Of a DNA stretch of 64,000 bases, positions 18,030-26,440 are shown in pieces (positions within the stretch are counted from its first letter, which is position 1; each line of letters starts with the position of its first letter). The position numbers were made by a program, and so were the translations under genes. The notes under the pieces are model-generated. The model did no database searches and was not told where the DNA came from. It worked only from the letters and a program-made list of their open reading frames with translations. Source of the stretch: CAVRCT01 sp963719645 (lineage in GTDB: Bacteria; Pseudomonadota; Gammaproteobacteria; DSM-16500). Location of the stretch: the NCBI GenBank assembly GCA_963719645.1, contig CAVRCT010000001.1:62001-126000 (forward strand), written 5' to 3'.

Positions 18030-18557
18030 ATGCATAAAGATACGATACCAACGAAAATAGATCCTTTCCGATTCGCGGAAAATGCGCATGATTTACGAGG
18101 TTCTTTGTTAATCAAAGACATGCCGCGTTTATGTGAAAGTTTAAGTTCCCCTGAAGGGGTTGTGACCGTTGATATTTTATTTGGTATTGATGAGCAGAAG
18201 ATAAAATTTGCCAAAGGACATCTTTCAACCCGTCTTAATTTGCGCTGTCAGCGTTGTCTTGAGTCGTTTGAATATGACATAATTGGCGATTTTATGTCTG
18301 GCATTGTACAGACTGACGAAGAAGCGGATCAGTTGCCTGAGCGCTATGATCCTTTGATTGTAAAAGATAATTCACTTGTGATTAGCGATATGATCGAAGA
18401 AGAATTACTCGTGAGTCTGCCAATTGTGCCAATGCATGATTTAGCAACCTGTAAAGTGACGCTTCCTTTTACCCCAGCCGATGAGATCATCACTGAGGCA
18501 GAAAAGGAAAGTCCATTTAAAGTTATCGAAAAATTACGCACAAAGCGTGATAAGTAA
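18030..18557 (+). CDS. yceD: YceD/DUF177 family, 23S rRNA accumulation protein
   Basis: 175 aa. The N-terminus TIPTKIDPFRFAEN and the two-Cys segment LRCQRCLESFEYD match the DUF177 family. In E. coli YceD is needed for normal 23S rRNA accumulation and precedes rpmF. The acidic C-terminal half (EEELLVSLPIVPMHD) is also typical. It begins a cluster with rpmF 25 bp downstream. There is no visible ribosome-binding site, see the promoter at 17993. Confidence 0.9.
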   Translation: MHKDTIPTKIDPFRFAENAHDLRGSLLIKDMPRLCESLSSPEGVVTVDILFGIDEQKIKFAKGHLSTRLNLRCQRCLESFEYDIIGDFMSGIVQTDEEADQLPERYDPLIVKDNSLVISDMIEEELLVSLPIVPMHDLATCKVTLPFTPADEIITEAEKESPFKVIEKLRTKRDK

Positions 18558-18582
18558 TGTAAATAGTGAGGAGTTAAAGCTC

Positions 18583-18786
18583 ATGGCTGTTCAAAAAAGT
18601 CGTAAATCTCGTTCTAAAATCGGTATGCGCCGTTCGCATTCTGCATTAACTGGTGCTGCTCTTTCTGTTGATGCGGCAACGGGTGAAACCCATCTTCGTC
18701 ATCATGTCAGCCCAGATGGTTATTACAAAGGCCGTCAAGTCGTCAAAGCAAAAGCAGAAGTTGAAGAAGAAAGCGACGAAGAGTAA
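18583..18786 (+). CDS. rpmF: 50S ribosomal protein L32
   Basis: 67 aa starting MAVQKSRKSRSKIGMRRSH, with GAGGAG 8 nt upstream. It has the classical L32 pattern AVQ-x-R-KS-SK-x-MRRSH and HHVSPDGYYKGRQV. The long acidic tail VEEESDEE extends past the usual end of E. coli L32 (57 aa). Zinc-binding cysteines are absent, as in other gammaproteobacterial L32. It sits between yceD and plsX. Confidence 0.96.
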   Translation: MAVQKSRKSRSKIGMRRSHSALTGAALSVDAATGETHLRHHVSPDGYYKGRQVVKAKAEVEEESDEE

Positions 18787-18791
18787 ATCAT

Positions 18792-19868
18792 TTGAAGACA
18801 ATAACCATTGCAGTGGACGCTATGGGGGGGGATCACGGCCCCCCAGTGGTCGTTCCAGCTTCATTGTTGGTACTCAAAAAATACCCTGCCTTGCATTTAT
18901 TGTTGGTAGGGGATCAGGATGTTTTGCAACAAGAATTACAAAATCATTCCACGTCAGATCTCACCCGATTAACGATTCAACATGCCTCTCAACGCGTTGA
19001 GATGGATGAATCCCCCGCATTAGCGTTGCGCAACAAAAAAGACTCTTCCATGCGTGTCGCCATTAACTTGGTAAAAGAAGGTAAAGCAGACGCGTGTGTT
19101 AGCGCAGGTAATACGGGTGCATTGATGGCAACCGCACGGTTTGTGCTGAAGACGCTTCCAGGGATTGATCGACCCGCTATTGTTTCCACGTTTCCTACCG
19201 CCATTTTGGGTAAAAACATGCGCATGCTGGATTTAGGTGCGAATGTGGAATCCAAGCCCGAACATTTATTTCAATTTGCTGTCATGGGTTCAGTGCTGAC
19301 ATCTGCACTGGATAATGTGCAGCAGCCCAAAGTTTGTTTGCTGAACATTGGTCATGAGGATATTAAAGGGAATGAATTGGTGAAAGAAACAGCTGCGTTA
19401 CTCGCCGGTTCAAACGCGGTGAATTATGCCGGTTATGTGGAAGGGGATGAATTATATAAAGGCGATGTAGATGTCATTGTGTGTGATGGTTTTGTTGGTA
19501 ACGTCGCTTTAAAAACCAGCGAAGGGGTGGCGATTTTTTTTAGTCAATTATTAAAAGAAGCTTTTCTACGCAATGTGTTAACCAAGATCGTGGCCGTGAT
19601 GGCAAAGCCCGTATTGAAATCGATGATCAGACGAATTGATCCTGATCGTTATAATGGCGCTTGTTTTATCGGCTTGCCCGGCATTGTCATTAAAAGTCAT
19701 GGCGGCGCAAAATTGCAAGCATTCGCGCATGCGATTGAAGAAGCCATTATGCAAGTTGAAAAAAATATTCCACAGCGCATCAGTGCCGAGGTTGAGCAAA
19801 TACTCAAACTGTCCGCTTCCGAAAATAGACAAGAATCAAACAAAGTAGGTAACAGGAAGAACGTATGA
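18792..19868 (+). CDS. plsX: Phosphate acyltransferase PlsX
   Basis: 358 aa. The start is TTG at 18792, giving MKTITIAVDAMGGDHGP; no better codon lies between it and the rpmF stop 3 bp upstream. Family motifs include DAMGGDHGP, SAGNTGALMA, LDLGANVE and GFVGNVALKT. PlsX converts acyl-ACP to acyl-phosphate for PlsY in phospholipid synthesis and is a peripheral membrane protein. It overlaps fabH by four bases (ATGA). The C-terminal ~20 residues are polar and variable. Confidence 0.95.
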   Translation: MKTITIAVDAMGGDHGPPVVVPASLLVLKKYPALHLLLVGDQDVLQQELQNHSTSDLTRLTIQHASQRVEMDESPALALRNKKDSSMRVAINLVKEGKADACVSAGNTGALMATARFVLKTLPGIDRPAIVSTFPTAILGKNMRMLDLGANVESKPEHLFQFAVMGSVLTSALDNVQQPKVCLLNIGHEDIKGNELVKETAALLAGSNAVNYAGYVEGDELYKGDVDVIVCDGFVGNVALKTSEGVAIFFSQLLKEAFLRNVLTKIVAVMAKPVLKSMIRRIDPDRYNGACFIGLPGIVIKSHGGAKLQAFAHAIEEAIMQVEKNIPQRISAEVEQILKLSASENRQESNKVGNRKNV

Positions 19869-20830
19869 CTTATTCAAAATTGATTGGCACCGGCAGTTAC
19901 TTACCCGAAAAAGTATTATCAAATTTCGATTTAGAAAAATTCGTCGATACCTCCAATGAATGGATTATCGAGCGCACAGGCATTCATCGTCGACATATTG
20001 CAGCAGATAATGAGACTCCCGCGATAATGGCTGAAAAAGCCGCTCGTCAAGCGATGGAAGCGGCAGGTGTGACGCCCGACGAAATTGGTTTAATTATTGT
20101 GGCGACGACAACACCTGAAAAAATGTTTCCAAGCACAGCTTGTTTGTTACAAGAAAAATTAGGCATTGCAGGGTGTCCTGCGTTCGATTTAAATTCCACC
20201 GCGTGTGCAGGCTTTGTCTATGGCTTAAGTATTGCAGATCAGTTTATCCGAACCGGCATGGTGAAAAAAGCGTTAGTCATTGGCAGTGAAATGATGTCAA
20301 AAATTGTTGACTGGAATGATCGAGCCACGTGTGTGTTATTTGGTGATGGCGCGGGTGCGGTGGTATTAGGTGCAAGTGATGAACCCGGTATTTTATCAAC
20401 GCATTTACACGCAGATGGCACGTATAAAGATGTTTTATCGTTGCAAGTGCGATTTGGTAAACCGACTGCGATGGAAGAAGCGCTTTATATTCAAATGACG
20501 GGTAATCAATTATTTAAATTAGCCGTGCATATCTTGGCGGATTTATTTGATGAAACGTTGGCAGCGAATTCGTTAACAAAATCCGACATTGACTGGTTAG
20601 TGCCGCATCAAGCGAATATTCGTATTATTCAAGCCATGGCAAAAAGTTTAAATTTACCCATGGAGCGAGTTGCCATCACATTAGATGAACAAGGCAATAC
20701 ATCCAGTGCGTCTATTCCGTTAGCGTTAGATAAAGCAGTGCGTGATGGCCGAATTAAAAAAGGTGAAATGTTATTGCTAGAAGGATTTGGGGGTGGTTTG
20801 GCGTGGGGTTCTGCGTTAATTAAATATTAA
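19865..20830 (+). CDS. fabH: Beta-ketoacyl-ACP synthase III FabH
   Basis: 321 aa. Catalytic triad: Cys114 in STACAGFVYG, His in VPHQANIRI and Asn in EQGNTSSASIP. It condenses acetyl-CoA with malonyl-ACP to start fatty-acid synthesis. Length and order (plsX-fabH-fabD) match gammaproteobacteria. Start ATG overlaps the plsX stop; fabD begins 15 bp after its end. Confidence 0.96.
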   Translation: MTYSKLIGTGSYLPEKVLSNFDLEKFVDTSNEWIIERTGIHRRHIAADNETPAIMAEKAARQAMEAAGVTPDEIGLIIVATTTPEKMFPSTACLLQEKLGIAGCPAFDLNSTACAGFVYGLSIADQFIRTGMVKKALVIGSEMMSKIVDWNDRATCVLFGDGAGAVVLGASDEPGILSTHLHADGTYKDVLSLQVRFGKPTAMEEALYIQMTGNQLFKLAVHILADLFDETLAANSLTKSDIDWLVPHQANIRIIQAMAKSLNLPMERVAITLDEQGNTSSASIPLALDKAVRDGRIKKGEMLLLEGFGGGLAWGSALIKY

Positions 20831-20845
20831 TTTCAGAGGTAAAAA

Positions 20846-21775
20846 ATGAAATCAACTGCTTTCGTTTTTCCAGGCCAAGGTTCGCAATCGTTAGGAATGC
20901 TAAACGATGTGGCGCGTGAGTTTTCTGACGTGGAATCCACTTTTGCAGAAGCGTCCAGCGTATTAGGCTATGACTTATGGCAATTAACTCAACAAGGTCC
21001 CGCCGCAGAATTAGATAACACCGTCCATACTCAACCCGCATTACTTGCCGCATCGTATGCAATTTGGCGCATCATCCATCCTCATTTTAAACCAAGTGTA
21101 TTGGCCGGTCACAGCCTAGGAGAATACACTGCATTAGTGTGCGCCAATGCGATCACGTTTCGTGATGCGATCCAATTAGTCGCTGCTCGCGGACACTATA
21201 TGCAAGAAGCGGTGCCAGCCGGTCAAGGTGCATTGGCAGCGATTGTGGGTTTAACAGACGATGTCGTCAGTTCAATTTGTGAAAAAGCAGCTGACGGTGC
21301 TGTTTTGTCACCCGCTAATTTTAATAGTGTCGGGCAAGTTGTTATTGCAGGTGAAGCGAATGCTGTTGCACGCGCGTTGGTGTTAGCCAAAGAAGCGGGT
21401 GCAAAACTCGCAAAACAATTGCCTGTGAGTGTTCCCTCTCATTGCGCACTGATGAAACCGGCGGCAGAGCGACTAGCAACATTACTCGCTTCATTACCCA
21501 TTACTCAGCCGACGTTGCCAGTGATCAGTAACGTTGATGTAAAAGTTTATGACACGCCTGACAGTATTCGCGATGGGTTAGTTCGACAACTTTATCTGCC
21601 AGTGCGTTGGGTGGATACCATTCAAGTCATTGCAAAACAAGGCGTCACGCACATTGTTGAGTGCGGGCCTGGAAAAGTATTAAGCGGTTTAATAAAACGA
21701 ATCAATGCACAATTAGAATTAACCAATACATCTGATTTAGCGGCAATTCAAGTGGAGATGAAGTCATGCAGTTAA
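20846..21775 (+). CDS. fabD: Malonyl-CoA:ACP transacylase FabD
   Basis: 309 aa. The N-terminus AFVFPGQGSQSLGML and nucleophile Ser90 in GHSLGEYTAL are diagnostic; the catalytic His is in VPSHCALMKPAAERL. It transfers malonyl from CoA to ACP. AGAGGT precedes the ATG. It overlaps fabG by 10 bp. Confidence 0.95.
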   Translation: MKSTAFVFPGQGSQSLGMLNDVAREFSDVESTFAEASSVLGYDLWQLTQQGPAAELDNTVHTQPALLAASYAIWRIIHPHFKPSVLAGHSLGEYTALVCANAITFRDAIQLVAARGHYMQEAVPAGQGALAAIVGLTDDVVSSICEKAADGAVLSPANFNSVGQVVIAGEANAVARALVLAKEAGAKLAKQLPVSVPSHCALMKPAAERLATLLASLPITQPTLPVISNVDVKVYDTPDSIRDGLVRQLYLPVRWVDTIQVIAKQGVTHIVECGPGKVLSGLIKRINAQLELTNTSDLAAIQVEMKSCS

Positions 21776-22512
21776 CGATTAATCATGTTGCCCTCGTCAC
21801 TGGCGCGAGCAGAGGCATTGGTCACGCCATTGCGTTGGCATTAGGAAAAGCAGGTGCCACCGTGATTGGAACCGCGACCACCGAAGCCGGTGCAGATAAA
21901 ATCACAGCCGCTTTTGCAAGTGTTGGCATAAAAGGCTGTGGCAAAGTATTAAATGTGGCATCGCAAGAATCCATTAATTCCCTGATGGCAGCGGTGAAAG
22001 AAGAATTTGGTATGCCAGCCATTTTGGTAAATAACGCCGCGGTCACGCAAGATAATTTATTAATGCGAATGAAAGAAGAAGAATGGGATACCGTGATGAT
22101 GACGAATCTCAGTTCGATTTATCGTTTAAGCAAAGCCTGTTTGCGCGACATGGTCAAAGCACGTTTTGGTCGTATCATCAGTATTGGTTCAGTGGTTGGC
22201 ACAACCGGTAATCCGGGTCAGGTGAATTATTCTGCGGCGAAAGCTGGATTAATAGGGTTCACCAAATCATTAGCCCAAGAAGTGGGTTCGCGAGATATCA
22301 CGGTTAATGTCGTTGCCCCCGGATTTATTGAGACCGATATGACGCGTGATTTGTCGGATGACTTACGCAATAATTTACAGGAAAAAATTCCCTTACAACG
22401 CTTGGGCCAACCCGATGATATAGCTGCTGCCGTCTTATTTTTGGCGTCGAATGCGGCCAGTTATATTACAGGACAGACGTTGCATGTGAATGGTGGGATG
22501 TACATGGCCTAA
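21766..22512 (+). CDS. fabG: 3-oxoacyl-ACP reductase FabG
   Basis: 248 aa short-chain dehydrogenase. NADPH-binding TGASRGIGHAIA near the N-terminus, NNAAVTQD, and catalytic Ser-Tyr-Lys (IGSVVG, NYSAAKAG). It reduces 3-oxoacyl-ACP in each elongation cycle. The C-terminus ITGQTLHVNGGMYM is typical of FabG. Confidence 0.95.
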   Translation: MQLTINHVALVTGASRGIGHAIALALGKAGATVIGTATTEAGADKITAAFASVGIKGCGKVLNVASQESINSLMAAVKEEFGMPAILVNNAAVTQDNLLMRMKEEEWDTVMMTNLSSIYRLSKACLRDMVKARFGRIISIGSVVGTTGNPGQVNYSAAKAGLIGFTKSLAQEVGSRDITVNVVAPGFIETDMTRDLSDDLRNNLQEKIPLQRLGQPDDIAAAVLFLASNAASYITGQTLHVNGGMYMA

Positions 22513-22552
22513 TCTAGGTGTTTAGTCAAGAGCAGGATCGATAAAATTCGGC

Positions 22553-22580
22553 TTGAAACTTATTGATTTTTAACTAAACT
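22553..22580 (+). promoter_or_regulatory. Possible acpP promoter
   Basis: TTGAAA (22553-22558), a 16-bp spacer and TAAACT (22575-22580) in the 150-bp gap before acpP. Downstream in the leader lie a palindrome TTTTTGAATTCAAAAA (22593-22608) and a hairpin CCTGCGG-ctaa-CCGCAGG (22612-22629). A separate promoter would fit the high demand for ACP. Confidence 0.4.
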
Positions 22581-22662
22581 AGCACACAGTTATTTTTGAA
22601 TTCAAAAAGAGCCTGCGGCTAACCGCAGGGTAAATTGTTAAATAGAAGAGGAAAACCGTACT

Positions 22663-22914
22663 ATGAGTACAATTGAAGCACGAGTGAAAAAGATTGTTGT
22701 TGAACAATTAGGCGTTAAAGATGAAGAAGTTACGAATGATGCGTCTTTTGTGGATGATTTAGGTGCGGATTCATTAGATACCGTTGAATTGGTAATGGCA
22801 TTAGAAGAAGAATTTGAAACTGAAATTCCGGATGAAGATGCAGAAAAAATCACAACGATTCAACAAGCAATTGATTATATCAATGGCCATTTGGAAGAAA
22901 GCAAAAGCTCATAA
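22663..22914 (+). CDS. acpP: Acyl carrier protein
   Basis: 83 aa, very acidic. The phosphopantetheine attachment serine is Ser37 in DDLGADSLDTVEL. The rest follows AcpP (VKKIVVEQLGV, EEFETEIPDEDAEKI). It carries growing acyl chains for Fab and lipid enzymes. AGAGGAA lies upstream. Four-helix length is normal with a slightly longer tail (EESKSS). Confidence 0.97.
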   Translation: MSTIEARVKKIVVEQLGVKDEEVTNDASFVDDLGADSLDTVELVMALEEEFETEIPDEDAEKITTIQQAIDYINGHLEESKSS

Positions 22915-22947
22915 TTGAGTTGCCCTATTTTTACTAACAATCAGCTA

Positions 22948-22965
22948 CCCCGCTATTTAGCGGGG
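22948..22965 (+). terminator. Hairpin between acpP and fabF
   Basis: CCCCGCT-attt-AGCGGGG, 33 bp after the acpP stop and 26 bp before fabF. It lacks a T-run; it could stabilise the acpP 3' end or partly attenuate fabF. Confidence 0.45.
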
Positions 22966-22991
22966 GTGGCTTAAGTTTGTAAGAGGTTCTT

Positions 22992-24242
22992 GTGTCGAAT
23001 AAACAACGTGTTGTCGTGACCGGTATGGGCATGTTAACCCCGCTGGGTTTGAATGTGGAAGATACATGGCAAGCTATTTTAGCGGGTAAAAGCAGTGTGA
23101 GCTTAACGGAGCATTTTGATGCCTCTGATGTGAGCTGCCGCATTAGCAGTCATATCAAAAATTTTGATTCTGAACGCTATATGCCAGATAAAGAAGCACG
23201 CAAGCGGGATTTATTCATTCAATATGGTATTGCCGCAGGTATTGAGGCAATTAACGATTCTGGTTTGATCATCACCGAAGAAAATTCACCTCGGATTGGT
23301 TTAGCCGTCGGTTCAGGCATTGGCGGATTGCCAATGATTGAAAAGTGTCATGGTGTTTTATTAGAGCAAGGCCCACGCCGAATTTCTCCTTTCTTTATAC
23401 CTAGCGCAATCATTAACATGATTGCGGGTAATTTATCGATTATGTACAACATGAAAGGGCCGAATATTGCTGTTGTCACAGCATGTACCACCGGCACACA
23501 CAATATTGGTTTAGCGGCACGCATGATTGCTTATGGCGATGCCGATGTCATGGTCGCAGGCGGATCTGAAATGGCAACGACCAAGTTGGGTATCAGTGGA
23601 TTTGCTTCCATGCGAGCATTATCGACCCGCAATGATGAGCCGGAAAAAGCGAGCCGTCCTTGGGATAAAGACCGTGATGGTTTTGTCTTAGGTGATGGTG
23701 CGGGCATCATCGTGCTGGAAAGTTATGAGCATGCTAAAAAACGCGGTGCAAAAATTTATGCTGAATTATCTGGATTCGGTATGAGTGCAGATGCATCCCA
23801 TATGACAACACCTCATCCGGAAGGGTTGGGTGCGGCAAATGCGATGGCAATTGCATTAGCCGATGCGGGGATGTCACCCAGTGAAATTGATTATATCAAT
23901 GCACATGGTACCTCCACACCGCTCGGTGATGAGTTAGAAATTTTAGCGATCAAACGTTGCTTTGGTGAGCATGCTTATCAATTAGCCGTGAGTTCGACCA
24001 AATCAATGATTGGCCATTTATTAGGTGCCGCAGGAGCTGTTGAGGCTATTTTTAGTATTCTTGCTATCCGTGATCAAATCGCTCCACCGACCATCAATTT
24101 AGATAATCCAAGTCCAGGTTGCGATCTCAACTTGGTGGCGCATCATGCACAACAAATGCGGATCAGAGCGGTGTTATCTAACTCATTTGGTTTTGGCGGA
24201 ACAAACGGCACATTAGTGTTTCGTCAATTCTCTGAATCATGA
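22992..24242 (+). CDS. fabF: Beta-ketoacyl-ACP synthase II FabF
   Basis: 416 aa, GTG start with AGAGG 5 nt upstream. Active-site Cys in VVTACTTGTHNIG, His in NAHGTSTPLGD and His in MIGHLLGAAGAVEA. It elongates acyl-ACP. In E. coli pabC follows; here mltG overlaps the stop directly (ATGA), so pabC is missing at this position. Confidence 0.96.
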   Translation: MSNKQRVVVTGMGMLTPLGLNVEDTWQAILAGKSSVSLTEHFDASDVSCRISSHIKNFDSERYMPDKEARKRDLFIQYGIAAGIEAINDSGLIITEENSPRIGLAVGSGIGGLPMIEKCHGVLLEQGPRRISPFFIPSAIINMIAGNLSIMYNMKGPNIAVVTACTTGTHNIGLAARMIAYGDADVMVAGGSEMATTKLGISGFASMRALSTRNDEPEKASRPWDKDRDGFVLGDGAGIIVLESYEHAKKRGAKIYAELSGFGMSADASHMTTPHPEGLGAANAMAIALADAGMSPSEIDYINAHGTSTPLGDELEILAIKRCFGEHAYQLAVSSTKSMIGHLLGAAGAVEAIFSILAIRDQIAPPTINLDNPSPGCDLNLVAHHAQQMRIRAVLSNSFGFGGTNGTLVFRQFSES

Positions 24243-25318
24243 TCAAAAGACTTTCTTTTCTTTTGCGTGTGTTGATCAGTTTTTTCTTACTGACAGTGTT
24301 TGTTTTTTTCTTAGCGTGGCAACTCTGTTTGCACACGTCTGTTGTATCCGATGAGCATGGTGTGAAGTATACGGTTGCCAAAGGTGCTTCAATCAAATCC
24401 GTCACGCAAGAATTATATCAAGCCAATATTATTAAACATCCCTGGTTTTTCGAAATGCTTATTTTACTGCACGATAAACAGCATTCATTGAAAGCCGGTG
24501 AATATTTATTTGCAAGAGGAACAACAGCCGCTCATTTGTTACTGCAAATAACAACCGGCACGGGATTGGCGTATCACTCTTTTACGGTTATTTCGGGTTG
24601 GAATTTTAAGCAGTTGCGTCAAGAATTATTGACGCACGGTGATTTACAGCATTTATCGCTGACATTAAGTGATCAAGCCATCATGGCTAAAATGGGAAAT
24701 GCTGCTCTATCACCGGAAGGCGAATTTTTTCCGGATACTTATTATTTTGTGGCAGGCACGTCTGATTTAACCATTTTAAAAATGGCATTTAATTTAATGC
24801 AAAAAAAATTACAGGATGCCTGGTTACGACGCGATGCTGGATTAATGTTTAAAACGCCGGTAGAGGCATTGAATGTCGCTTCGTTAGTGGAAAAAGAAGC
24901 TAAAGTGGCAAAAGACCGGTCGTTGATTGCAGGTGTTATTTTGAATCGATTACATGCAAACATGCCATTGCAAATCGATCCAACGGTGATTTATGCCATC
25001 GGTGATAAATACGATGGCACGATTCATCGTCAAGATTTAAAAACGAAAAGCCCCTATAATACGTATCTGAATAAAGGATTGCCTCCTACACCGATTGCAA
25101 TGCCGAGCATGGATTCGATTGAAGCGGTGCTACATCCGGATCATCATGCGTATCTTTATTTTGTGGCGAAGAATGATGGCTATGGTGAGCATCAATTTTC
25201 TGAAACATTAGCAGAACATAATTTAGCAGTGGCCGCTGCGGAACGAAATAAGGCGCAGCGTGGGTTTTTTAATGAAGAGTTGATTAAGAAATATATGAAA
25301 AAAGGACTGTCATCCTGA
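24239..25318 (+). CDS. mltG: Endolytic murein transglycosylase MltG
   Basis: 359 aa. One N-terminal membrane anchor (about residues 5-27), a LysM-like subdomain, then the YceG domain with the catalytic Glu in ASLVEKEAK, LPLQIDPTVIYAIG and NTYLNKGLPPTPIA. It cleaves nascent glycan strands and sets their length. The last codons (KKGLSS) lie inside the first, partial unit of the tandem repeat that begins at 25304, so the natural C-terminus has probably been altered by the repeat. Confidence 0.94.
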   Translation: MIKRLSFLLRVLISFFLLTVFVFFLAWQLCLHTSVVSDEHGVKYTVAKGASIKSVTQELYQANIIKHPWFFEMLILLHDKQHSLKAGEYLFARGTTAAHLLLQITTGTGLAYHSFTVISGWNFKQLRQELLTHGDLQHLSLTLSDQAIMAKMGNAALSPEGEFFPDTYYFVAGTSDLTILKMAFNLMQKKLQDAWLRRDAGLMFKTPVEALNVASLVEKEAKVAKDRSLIAGVILNRLHANMPLQIDPTVIYAIGDKYDGTIHRQDLKTKSPYNTYLNKGLPPTPIAMPSMDSIEAVLHPDHHAYLYFVAKNDGYGEHQFSETLAEHNLAVAAAERNKAQRGFFNEELIKKYMKKGLSS

Positions 25319-25761
25319 AAGAGCTGTTATCTTTAGCGCTTAAGAAAGTGCTGTCATCCTGAGCGCTTAAGAAAGGGCTGTCATCCTGAGTGCTTAAGAA
25401 AGGGCTGCCATCCTGAGTGCGTAAGAAAGAGCTGTCATCTTTAGCGCTTAAGAAAGGGCTGTCATCCTGAGTGCTTAAGAAAGGGCTGTCATCCTGAGTG
25501 CTTAAGAAAGGGCTGTTATCTTGAGCGCTTAAGAAAGGGCTGTCATCCTGAGCGCTTTTCGCTCCGAAGGATCTCCCTATAGGGTAGAGAGATGCTTAAG
25601 AATGTCTTTAGCTAAGCCTCAGACACTTGCGGGAGATCCTTCGGAGCGAAAAGCGCTCAGGATGACAGCCCTTTCTTAAGCGCTAAAGATAACAGCTCTT
25701 TTTTAAGCGCTAAAGATAACAGCTCTTTTTTAAGCGCTAAAGATAACAGCTCTTTCTTAAG
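25304..25761. repeat. Inverted element D with 27-bp tandem arrays, copy 1
   Basis: This fills the gap 25319-25804. The left arm is a partial unit, eight full 27-bp units (consensus GGGCTGTCATCCTGAGYGCTTAAGAAA, here given in two parts: GGGCTGTCATCCTGAG then YGCTTAAGAAA) and a last unit running into the core. The core is CGCTTTTCGCTCCGAAGGATC … GATCCTTCGGAGCGAAAAGCG around ~60 unique bp. The right arm has about four inverted 27-bp units. Units are contiguous with no spacers. It separates mltG from tmk, which are adjacent in relatives. Confidence 0.9.
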
Positions 25762-25804
25762 TAGCATCATTCGGATTAGATGTTAACACACCGGAGATTT
25801 TTCA

Positions 25805-26440
25805 ATGCAAGAAGCAATCAACACCCAGCATTTTCTCACCATCGAAGGTATTGAAGGTGTCGGTAAAACAACGGCTGTTAAATTTATCCAAGCTTATTTA
25901 ACGGAGCACCAACAGCAATTTATCGTAACCCGAGAACCAGGCGGTACGCTCATCGCAGAAGAATTGCGAAAAATATTATTAACACCGAATTCGACTGAAA
26001 AAATAACCAACGAAACAGAATTATTATTAATGTTTGCGAGCCGCTCTCAACACCTTGCGAATGTCATTGTACCCGCGTTACAAACTGGAAAATGGGTCAT
26101 CAGTGATCGCTTCATTGATGCAAGTTATGCTTACCAAGGTGGCGGTAGACAATTAAATCTGCAACAGATTGAAGCATTGGATCAATGGGTCGTCGCAGGT
26201 GTTTTACCAGAGCGAACTATTTTACTGGATTTACCTGTCGAAGTCGGTTTGCAGCGCGCAAAAAACCGAAGTGCACATGACCGGATTGAGCAAGAAACCG
26301 TAGCGTTTTTTGAACGAGTCAGAGAAAGTTATTTGCAACGGGCAAAAAAATTTCCAAAACGATTCCGCGTGATTGATGCCACCCAAACACTCGCTGCAGT
26401 GCAAGCAGAGATTAAAAATATGTTAGATGAATTATTATGA
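25805..26440 (+). CDS. tmk: Thymidylate kinase
   Basis: 211 aa. P-loop EGIEGVGKTTAVKF near residue 15, TREPGGT, and SDRFIDASYAYQGGGR with the DR(Y/F) substrate motif; the lid contains RAKNRSAHDRIE. It phosphorylates dTMP to dTDP. GGAGA precedes the ATG. It overlaps holB by four bases. Confidence 0.95.
   Translation: MQEAINTQHFLTIEGIEGVGKTTAVKFIQAYLTEHQQQFIVTREPGGTLIAEELRKILLTPNSTEKITNETELLLMFASRSQHLANVIVPALQTGKWVISDRFIDASYAYQGGGRQLNLQQIEALDQWVVAGVLPERTILLDLPVEVGLQRAKNRSAHDRIEQETVAFFERVRESYLQRAKKFPKRFRVIDATQTLAAVQAEIKNMLDELL

Noticed and set aside
25304..25761. Direct 27-bp repeats that could suggest a CRISPR array
   Set aside because: Units are contiguous with no unique spacers, occur inverted on the other side of a core, and no cas genes are present. 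The 28-bp array at 40472 is the same.
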